Source of the DNA: M3007 sp031398055 | GTDB lineage: Bacteria > Bacteroidota > Bacteroidia > Chitinophagales > Saprospiraceae | Assembly (NCBI GenBank): GCA_031398055.1 | Contig: JANNMS010000338.1 | Location: 1-19,338 of the forward strand | DNA: 19,338 bases | Direction: 5' to 3' | Shown here: one piece after another, positions 15,101 through 19,338 of the stretch | Layout: every line of letters begins with the position of its first letter | How positions within the stretch are numbered: position 1 is the first letter of the stretch | Notes under the pieces: generated by a model | What the model was told of the DNA's origin: nothing | The model's input: only the letters and a program-made list of their open reading frames with translations | Databases searched by the model: none | Translations under genes and position numbers: made by a program

Positions 15101-15312
15101 CTGAATCGGCATGGCTGGAAATGCAAGGTTTGAACGATGGGCAAGAAATTTTTGTGGAGATTTTTGATTTGCAAGGCGTTTTGCAGCACCGGCAGACGGG
15201 CGTTTCACCAAAAATTTTGCTGCGCAAAAATGATTTGCCGTCCGGTTTGTATTTGTTGAAAATCAGTTCGGCGACAGGAGAAATCGGTTGGGGCAAATTG
15301 ATTTTGCGGTGA
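12151..15312 (+). CDS. Large secreted multi-repeat protein with T9SS type A sorting domain
   Basis: 1053 aa. Signal peptide at residues 1-23 (MKQQVCILVALIFALLFSKS...). Four Ig/PKD-like repeats follow (about 26-330), each with a W-SNG or W-GPGGF core, GxYxVTVT and NGCT/GCT. Two SprB-like repeats come next (about 335-485; CPGAADGKIFFQVTGGTAPY and GGAAPYSVTWSNGNSG). A carboxypeptidase-regulatory/SdrD-B-like domain lies around 487-570 and a DUF11-like strand domain around 585-680. A conserved module begins YDPNDKTGFPEGYG (about 821-960). The C-terminal about 80 residues are a T9SS sorting domain: LKISPHPMAESAWLEM, VEIFDLQGVLQHRQTG, DLPSGLYLLKIS. Inference: it is exported by Sec, then T9SS, and anchored or released as a surface adhesin. 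The usual PNP near the sorting-domain start is PHP here. Confidence 0.9.
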   Translation: MKQQVCILVALIFALLFSKSLFSQQPCSPHPDLSLGTPFVLTCLNTSVILPVSSSTFGVSWAWSGPGGFSSTLQNPTVSVPGNYSVTVTEPTNGCTATGQMPVSADLQAPIFTVVGNTVLSCANPSVTLLALANPIPPQQGLTYNWQGPGGFTSTLRDPMVTVLGAYFVTVVAPNGCQSNATVQVTQNIAAPIVSVLVENLNCNNPVGKLTATAAGNNLTYLWSNGSTAETVTTSISGNYTVTVTGPNGCTGTASGNLATDLSAISVDIFQQSCPGINDAGLSVKNPAGLDILWSNGSTNGQIENLAPGTYCVTVTNPTAGCTVDTCLIFYELQPLIFENISTVNPTCPGAADGKIFFQVTGGTAPYTFIWNPAQPSPFNQNLPAGTYQITFTDAHGCSAASPQIILVDPPPIVSTFEILPSQNGDCFSTVILGFTGGAAPYSVTWSNGNSGASGLFPPGVYFVTITDANGCSEILTVANPNDCGYRLEGHLKNDKNSNCLPETAEPNLKNWIIKATSTSGGADFFSVSDSTGYYFMGVLPGNYSVAAIPPSTNWSACNPVAVTMPATADTILADLAASAENDCPEMTIDLTAGTLRRCFDNNFYYLKYCNIGSQPATDAFVDLTLDPFLEFQSSFLSATDFGGNVYRFQLGTVAPGDCSNFWVQVKVSCAAVLGQSHCSEAHIFPDTLCHPAPTNWSGANLILNGICETDSLRFVIKNESVFDMNSQLEYIVIEDGVMLRTASEPPLAAGGEMIVAVPKNGKTWRLEVQQEANHPNPEPRMLSVEGCANGSFSTGFVAQFPVSDNPAAIDIECRANQGSYDPNDKTGFPEGYGLKKYVLPGTDLEYLIRFQNTGTDTAFTVVVRDTLSEFLDIETVRAGASSHNYRFEMAGENVLKFIFENILLPDSNINSAASNGFLKFRISPKTDVPLETDIKNTAAIFFDFNEPVLTNTTVHRIGINFVLRSWSPVRPDISLKISPHPMAESAWLEMQGLNDGQEIFVEIFDLQGVLQHRQTGVSPKILLRKNDLPSGLYLLKISSATGEIGWGKLILR

Positions 15313-15400
15313 GAATTTGTACTTGTTGGAACTAAATTTTGTGGAGCCACCCATTTTACCCACCCATTCCAAATTTTTTTTGGGAAAACTTTTTTTCTGG

Positions 15401-15433
15401 TTTGGTTTTCAAATTTCCTTGAAGTTATCTTTG
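15401..15433 (+). promoter_or_regulatory. Bacteroidota-type promoter of tRNA-Lys
   Basis: TTTG at 15401-15404 (-33 box) and TATCTTTG at 15426-15433 (exact TAnnTTTG -7 box) are separated by 21 bp, within the normal spacing. The -7 box ends 17 bp before the first base of the mature tRNA. It is the best promoter in the window and supports assignment to Bacteroidota. Confidence 0.8.
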
Positions 15434-15450
15434 CCCCGCTTTCAGGAAAA

Positions 15451-15526
15451 GATCTCGTAGCTCAGCTGGTAGAGCACTTGACTTTTAATCAAGTGGCCAT
15501 GGGTTCGAATCCCATCGAGATCACCA
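15451..15526 (+). tRNA. tRNA-Lys (anticodon TTT), CCA encoded
   Basis: 76 nt including the encoded CCA (15524-15526). Acceptor stem GATCTCG/CGAGATC, D-arm GCTCAGCTGGTAGAGC, anticodon stem-loop CTTGA-CTTTTAA-TCAAG with anticodon TTT, T-arm ATGGGTTCGAATCCCAT, discriminator A73. It is a single-gene unit with its own promoter and terminator. Confidence 0.97.
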
Positions 15527-15535
15527 GGAAAAATT

Positions 15536-15566
15536 AAAAAGGCATCCATTTCTGGATGCCTTTTTT
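15536..15566 (+). terminator. Rho-independent terminator of tRNA-Lys
   Basis: Perfect 8-bp stem GGCATCCA / TGGATGCC with a TTTC loop (15541-15560), followed by six T (15561-15566) and preceded by five A, starting 10 nt after the tRNA. The A-run means it could also act on minus-strand transcripts leaving gldH. Confidence 0.9.
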
Positions 15567-15643
15567 CGTTTTTGCAAAAAAATAGTTTTGAAGTCGTCGA
15601 AAAAAGTTGGAGACCCTTTTTGCCCAGTCGAAAAGGCGGTTTG

Positions 15644-16114
15644 TCACCTCCGCTGCGTTGTTTTCTCCACCAAAAATTTCACTTCCGAAACCGGCAAAAC
15701 CGCCTGCCGAGTAAACGGCTCAATTGTCAAACCGTACTCACCTGCCTCACCAAAAAACGCATCCGGCTGCAAAGTAATGCGCGCGATAAAATTGTCGCCA
15801 GCACTTTTTCCCAACGAATTTCCGAGCGTGTCGAACAAATCGAACGAAGTCGTTCTGATGAATTGTTTGCCGTTCGGATGCGTCATTTTCATTTTCAAAT
15901 AAATATTTTGAAAAGGAAAAGTGTCGGCATGGACGAGATCAAGGTACAAATTGAAAACTGCCCCGGTGTCAGCGACAGTGAATTTAAAATTCAAAGAATC
16001 GGCGTATTTCCACTGTCCGTCAGCGAGTTGTTTTTTTTCTTCAAAAAAATAATCCTTGCCGCACGAGGCAAGGCAAAATGAAATCAACAGACTAAAAATC
16101 AGATATTTAGGCAT
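15644..16114 (-). CDS. gldH: Gliding motility lipoprotein GldH-like
   Basis: 156 aa from the ATG at 16114; the longer in-frame start at 16126 is a TTG and is not needed. The lipoprotein signal is MPKYLIFSLLISFCLASC with lipobox LASC (lipidated Cys18). The mature part carries the GldH pattern: DGQWKYADSLNFKF, then YLDLVHADTFPFQNIYLKMK, P-N-G-K-x-F, a DT-x-G-x-x-L-G-K-S-A-G-D segment, and GEYGLTIEPFTRQ near the end. GldH is a lipoprotein required for gliding in Flavobacterium johnsoniae and is linked to the T9SS machinery; the T9SS cargo genes on both sides fit. It lies 18 nt downstream of the Tat-exported isomerase-like gene on the same strand, so the two are probably cotranscribed, although the functions look unrelated. 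Confidence 0.85.
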   Translation of the reverse strand: MPKYLIFSLLISFCLASCGKDYFFEEKKQLADGQWKYADSLNFKFTVADTGAVFNLYLDLVHADTFPFQNIYLKMKMTHPNGKQFIRTTSFDLFDTLGNSLGKSAGDNFIARITLQPDAFFGEAGEYGLTIEPFTRQAVLPVSEVKFLVEKTTQRR

Positions 16115-16132
16115 AAATTTTTTCAAAAAAAA

Positions 16133-17032
16133 TTAAACATCGCAGGTCAAAATGCCGTGGGCGAGGGCGGCAATCGGGTTTTTCCAAGTCGGAATAAATT
16201 CCTGCGCAACGTAACCCGTGTACCCAGTTTCGAGGATGGCATTCATAATTGCGGGGTAATTCAGTTCTTGCGATTCATCAATTTCGTGGCGACCCGGCAC
16301 GCCGCCCGTGTGATAATGTGCAAAAAACTGGTGGTTTTCACGAATCGTGCGGATTACATCGCCCTCGTCGATCTGCATGTGGTAAATATCGTACAGGAGT
16401 TTGAAGTTTTCAGAGCCGATCGTTTTGCAAAGTTCGACTCCCCACGCCGATTTGTCGGCCATGTAATCCTTGTGGTCAACTTTCGAATTCAGTAATTCCA
16501 TGACCACCCGTACACCGTGCTGCTCCGCCAACGGAATGATTTTTTTCAAACCTGCTGCGCAGTTTTTCAAACCCGTTTCATCGTCCATCCCGCGCCGGTT
16601 TCCGCTGAAACAAATCAGGTTTTTGTACCCTGCTTTGGCCACGAGCGGAATAATTTCGGTGTAGTTTTTTATCAATTTTTCATGAAATTTCGGCTCGTTC
16701 CAGCCGTCGGGGATGTTGATTTCCGCGCCGTTACACATCGAGGAATCAAGGCCATGTTTTTTCAAAATCTCCCAATCATTCGGCCCGACGAGGTCAATCG
16801 CCTTCAAACCGAGCGATTTTGCGGCCACGCAAAGTTCATCCAACGACATCGAGCCGTAGCACCACCGGCAAACGGAGTGGTTGATGCGGCCTTTCAAAAC
16901 AGGCATTTCGAGCGGCATATTTTTTTTGTCAAAATTTTTATCGGAAAGGGTAAAACCGGAGGAAAATCCGATGGCCGTTGCCCCGGCAGCGATGGTTTTA
17001 AGGGCGTTGCGACGGGTGAGATTTGTGGACAT
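16133..17032 (-). CDS. Tat-exported hydroxypyruvate isomerase-like TIM barrel
   Basis: 299 aa from the ATG at 17032. The frame stays open further upstream, but that part contains a terminator-like hairpin and starts with TTG. The N-terminus LTRRNALKTIAAGATAIGF is a twin-arginine signal (R7-R8), so the folded protein probably works in the periplasm. The rest is an AP-endonuclease-2 type TIM barrel of the hydroxypyruvate/sugar-isomerase family. Likely metal and acid-base residues are E179 (VRVVMELLNSK), D215 and H218 (LLYDIYHMQ), H241 (FAHYHTGGVPGRHE) and E278 (YVAQEF). The classic enzyme converts hydroxypyruvate and tartronate semialdehyde in the cytoplasm; an exported copy suggests another hydroxy-carbonyl or sugar substrate. 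It is followed by gldH. Confidence 0.88.
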   Translation of the reverse strand: MSTNLTRRNALKTIAAGATAIGFSSGFTLSDKNFDKKNMPLEMPVLKGRINHSVCRWCYGSMSLDELCVAAKSLGLKAIDLVGPNDWEILKKHGLDSSMCNGAEINIPDGWNEPKFHEKLIKNYTEIIPLVAKAGYKNLICFSGNRRGMDDETGLKNCAAGLKKIIPLAEQHGVRVVMELLNSKVDHKDYMADKSAWGVELCKTIGSENFKLLYDIYHMQIDEGDVIRTIRENHQFFAHYHTGGVPGRHEIDESQELNYPAIMNAILETGYTGYVAQEFIPTWKNPIAALAHGILTCDV

Positions 17033-17387
17033 TTTTAAAAAAATTTGATGGAAAATGAGTGCTGCCAAAGGTTGAACATTTTTTTCAAACCACAAAAAAA
17101 GCCCGGACAAAACCTGCCCGGGCCAATGAAACCGAATCAAACTTTAAAAACCCTACGTTAGCCTAATTTTCAGTTCGGATAAATTTTTGAAACGAAGGAC
17201 TTTGAAAAATTGGGCAGGTTGCACATTTTTCGGCAAACCGTCCATCATCCGCCGTTTGCCTTTCACAGCCTTTGTTTTTTGTCGAAAAAAAACGCCAAAA
17301 AATTTTCCCCGGCGCAACTTCGTCACCGCCAATTTGTCATTGGCAACAATTCTTCATCACAGTTTTTCAACTAAAAATCAAAGAGTT
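17033..17387. other. 355-bp divergent spacer with a terminator-like hairpin
   Basis: It separates the minus-strand isomerase-like gene from the plus-strand PDZ gene. It holds the minus-strand hairpin described separately (17094-17123) and a small hairpin GCCAAT-TTGTC-ATTGGC (17328-17344). I see no exact TAnnTTTG box for either gene; CAAACTTTA at 17139-17147 is one base off on the minus strand. No small gene with recognisable content. Confidence 0.5.
17094..17123 (-). terminator. Terminator-like hairpin in the isomerase leader (minus strand)
   Basis: The minus strand reads GCCCGG, an 11-nt loop, CCGGGC, then seven T (17100-17094). The 6-bp stem is all G/C and the T-run directly follows, as in a rho-independent terminator. 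It lies 62 bp upstream of the start of the isomerase-like gene on the same strand, where no upstream gene needs ending, so it is either a leader attenuator or the 3' end of an unseen short RNA. Confidence 0.7.
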
Positions 17388-19199
17388 ATGAAATCAAGTC
17401 TTCTCAAATTGGCCTACGCCATTTTTTTATTGCCCCTCTTTTGCCTCACCCTCACCGCCCAACAAAATACCAACGCGGACGACGGCGAGAAAAAAATCGT
17501 CATCGTCAAAAAGAAAGTTGACGCCGACGGCTCGGAAATCACCGAAACCATCATCAAAAAAGGGAAAGCAGCCGAGGATTTTGATGCCGAGGAGTATTTG
17601 AAAAACAACGAAACCGACGGCGTTTCTATCCAAATCCGCGAAACGGACGGCGAAAACACCCGTTTTTTAAACATTGACAAAGCAGATTGGGAAGATTTGG
17701 AGGACAAAATCGAAAACACTGCCGACCGAATCGAACGCCGTGTCGAAGTTTTTTCAGACAAAATTGAAAACGATTTTCAGGAAATTGATTGGGACAATTA
17801 CTTGAAAAATATCAAATCCGGCGGCTGCGGAATTGCAAAAACAAGCGACCGCGGTTTTCTCGGCGTGGACGAAGATGACGACGAAGATGCCTCAAAACCA
17901 GGCGTCGTCGTGGACGTGATTCGTGGAAGTGCTGCCGAAAAAGCAGGTCTGCGCTCGAACGACTTGATTTTGAAATTGGACGAAACTGCGGTTTCGACTT
18001 TTTCCGAACTCTCCGATTTCATGGAAAAAACCAAACCGGAGCAAACTTTAAAAATTGCTTTTTCCAGAAATGGCGGCGCACCTCAGACTGCCGATGCGGT
18101 TTTGGCAAAAAATTCTAACTGGAATTCCTGTGGCGACCAGCCAAAAATCGGCTTCCTCGGCATCAATGATTACGACGACAACGACGAGGTGCAGGGCGTA
18201 AAAGTGAACATCGTCCAAAATTCGGCGGCTGAAAAAGCAGGTTTGAAAAATGAAGATGTGATTTTGATGTTGGACGACGTGAAAATTTTTGACGACGAAG
18301 ACATCACTGATTTTATGCGGTACACCTTGCCAAATCAAGCCGTGAAAATTGCCTACCTCCGCGCTGGAAAAAATGAAACGGCCACCGCGACGCTCGCCGA
18401 AAAGCAGAATTTTAATTTCAATCAAAATTTCAATTTCAATTTTGACGATAAAAACTGGCAAAACAAGAACTTGAATATTTCCTGCAACGACCGCAAAAAA
18501 GAGGCGTGCCTCGGAGTTTACACCGGTCAAACGGGCGATGGCGAAAATCAAGGTGCGGGCGTCAGTGCTTTCACTTCAAAAAGTGCGGCACGCGAAGCTG
18601 AAATGCAGGAAGGCGATGTCATTTTGTCGGTCAACGGCAACCGCGTGAAAAATCACGATGAACTTTGGGAAGAAATCGCGGCGTACAAACCGGACCAAAA
18701 AGTGTCGGTTGCGTTTCTCCGCGACGGCCAACCGAAAACAATCGAGGCCACTTTGAAGGCTTGCGAAGACAAATCGAGCGTGATTTCCATCGAAGGTTTG
18801 GACAAATTGCCACGCCAATTTCAAACTTTGAATTGGAACGAGGAATCGAACGAGCGTTTCCGCGAACGCCAAGTCATCACGATTCGTAAAAGCGAGGGCG
18901 ACGCGCCGTCCGTCAAAACACCGCCGCCAGCTGCCGACCGCAATTTGAAATTGGAAAATTTCCGGGCGTACCCAAATCCTTCGCAAGGCCAAATCACCGT
19001 CGAATTTCGCGGCGAGGCCGTGCCGACTTTGGTGATTTTGTTGGACGTGACCGGCCGGCAACTTTTTCGCGAGGAATTGAACGGTTTTTCGGGCGAGTAC
19101 AACCAGCAATTTGATTTATCGGCTTACGCAAAAGGCACGATTATCATCCAAGTTTCGCAAAATGAAAAGGTTTTCAGCGAGCAAGTGGTTGTGAACTGA
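17388..19199 (+). CDS. Secreted triple-PDZ protein with T9SS type A sorting domain
   Basis: 603 aa from the ATG at 17388. The frame stays open upstream but without coding character, and the signal peptide MKSSLLKLAYAIFLLPLFCL...TAQ fixes the start. After an acidic, coiled-coil-like stretch (about 30-145), three PDZ domains follow at about 153-243, 254-348 and 373-457. Each has the GFLG/CLGV carboxylate-binding opening, an AAxxAxxxxxD core (SAAEKAGL twice; SAAREAEM in the third) and a D-V-I-L type strand. A Phe/Asn-rich linker (NFNFNQNFNFNFDD) sits between PDZ2 and PDZ3. The C-terminal sorting domain (about 520-603) has FRAYPNPSQGQITVEF and VILLDVTGRQLFREE. There is no protease domain, so it is probably a surface or periplasmic scaffold that binds peptide ends. 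Cysteines at 147, 248, 366 and 374 precede the PDZ domains, and C459 follows PDZ3. Confidence 0.9.
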   Translation: MKSSLLKLAYAIFLLPLFCLTLTAQQNTNADDGEKKIVIVKKKVDADGSEITETIIKKGKAAEDFDAEEYLKNNETDGVSIQIRETDGENTRFLNIDKADWEDLEDKIENTADRIERRVEVFSDKIENDFQEIDWDNYLKNIKSGGCGIAKTSDRGFLGVDEDDDEDASKPGVVVDVIRGSAAEKAGLRSNDLILKLDETAVSTFSELSDFMEKTKPEQTLKIAFSRNGGAPQTADAVLAKNSNWNSCGDQPKIGFLGINDYDDNDEVQGVKVNIVQNSAAEKAGLKNEDVILMLDDVKIFDDEDITDFMRYTLPNQAVKIAYLRAGKNETATATLAEKQNFNFNQNFNFNFDDKNWQNKNLNISCNDRKKEACLGVYTGQTGDGENQGAGVSAFTSKSAAREAEMQEGDVILSVNGNRVKNHDELWEEIAAYKPDQKVSVAFLRDGQPKTIEATLKACEDKSSVISIEGLDKLPRQFQTLNWNEESNERFRERQVITIRKSEGDAPSVKTPPPAADRNLKLENFRAYPNPSQGQITVEFRGEAVPTLVILLDVTGRQLFREELNGFSGEYNQQFDLSAYAKGTIIIQVSQNEKVFSEQVVVN

Positions 19200-19306
19200 A
19201 CTATGAACTATGAACTATGAACTATGAACTATGAACTATGAACTATGAACTATGAACTATGAACTATGAACTATGAACTATGAACTATGAACTATGAACT
19301 ATGAAC
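19198..19306. repeat. Heptanucleotide tandem array (GAACTAT, about 15.6 copies)
   Basis: Fifteen exact copies of GAACTAT plus GAAC, without interruption. The array begins within the TGA stop of the PDZ gene (its G and A). The gene's last bases, GTGAACTGAACTATGAAC, already contain the seed. Every reading frame through the array contains TGA, so it is not coding in any long frame. It lies between the stop and a likely terminator, so in the 3' untranslated region. Confidence 0.97.
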
Positions 19307-19314
19307 CAAAAAAA

Positions 19315-19338
19315 CTGATGTGGCTCGTACCGCATCGG
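19315..19338 (+). terminator. Hairpin at the window edge, probable terminator of the PDZ gene
   Basis: CTGATGTGG, loop CTCGTA, CCGCATCGG, preceded by seven A (19308-19314). As plus-strand RNA it forms nine pairs, two of them G-U; on the minus strand those two become A-C mismatches, so the plus strand is the likely transcript. The expected T-run would start just beyond the window, so this is unproven. Confidence 0.45.

Noticed and set aside
15313..15400. Hairpin TTCC-AAA / TTTGGGAA near 15368-15387 as terminator of the 1053-aa gene
   Set aside because: Mostly A-T pairs with a bulge; not distinguishable from the general A/T runs here.
15572..16081. 169-codon plus-strand open frame across gldH
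   Set aside because: Antisense to gldH, whose lipobox and conserved pattern show the real frame; the plus-strand product has no recognisable features.
17187..17387. Upstream in-frame extension of the PDZ gene
   Set aside because: The extension has no signal or domain, while the ATG at 17388 starts a clear signal peptide.
17041..17387. Phage, insertion sequence or attachment site near tRNA-Lys or the divergent spacer
   Set aside because: No integrase, transposase or terminal direct repeat of the tRNA end was found in the window.
19198..19306. CRISPR array or coding repeat
   Set aside because: Units are 7 bp without spacers, and all three frames contain TGA every 21 nt.

Overview
The window looks like a chromosomal segment of a gliding, type IX secretion-positive Bacteroidota, most likely of the Saprospiria/Lewinella type. 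The evidence is two large secreted proteins ending in T9SS-type C-terminal sorting domains, a GldH-like gliding lipoprotein, a TIGR02757-family protein, a small TonB-dependent receptor, an ECF sigma factor paired with a membrane-anchored barrel protein, and Bacteroidota -33/-7 (TTTG / TAnnTTTG) promoter boxes, clearest at tRNA-Lys. Genus or species cannot be read from this sequence.

Layout. (1) 39-4752, minus strand: TIGR02757 protein, then a TonB-dependent receptor, an ECF sigma factor, and a protein with a short cytoplasmic head, one membrane helix and a C-terminal beta-rich barrel-like domain. The last two overlap by 4 nt. Two strong palindromic elements (3892-3967 and 4771-4829) flank the TIGR02757 gene. 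(2) 4860-6529, plus: a GNAT acetyltransferase and an ABC-2 permease with no ATPase gene visible. (3) 6530-7279: two tandem tRNA-Ser genes (CGA and GGA) on the minus strand among three hairpin-forming spacers. (4) 7280-10545, plus: membrane-anchored EEP-fold protein, diacylglycerol/undecaprenol kinase (26-nt overlap), DUF2279-like protein carrying an inverted repeat inside its reading frame, then a HEPN/nucleotidyltransferase pair. (5) 10555-11964, minus: a 469-aa protein of unknown function with a 33-bp palindrome in its coding sequence. (6) 12151-15312, plus: a 1053-aa secreted multi-repeat T9SS cargo protein. (7) 15401-15566: tRNA-Lys(TTT) with promoter and terminator. (8) 15644-17032, minus: a Tat-exported hydroxypyruvate-isomerase-like TIM barrel, then GldH. 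(9) 17388-19199, plus: a three-PDZ T9SS cargo protein, followed by about 15.6 copies of the heptamer GAACTAT and a hairpin at the window edge.

Several pieces concern the cell envelope: OM receptor, sigma/barrel pair, lipid kinase, gliding lipoprotein and T9SS cargo. There is no phage, insertion sequence, CRISPR array or rRNA. The most unusual content is the sigma/anti-sigma-barrel arrangement, the number of palindromic elements (two of them inside genes), a minus-strand terminator in the leader upstream of the Tat-exported isomerase, and the heptanucleotide array in the 3' region of the PDZ gene. I found no clearly new multi-gene system; the HEPN/NTase pair is the only defence- or toxin-like module.
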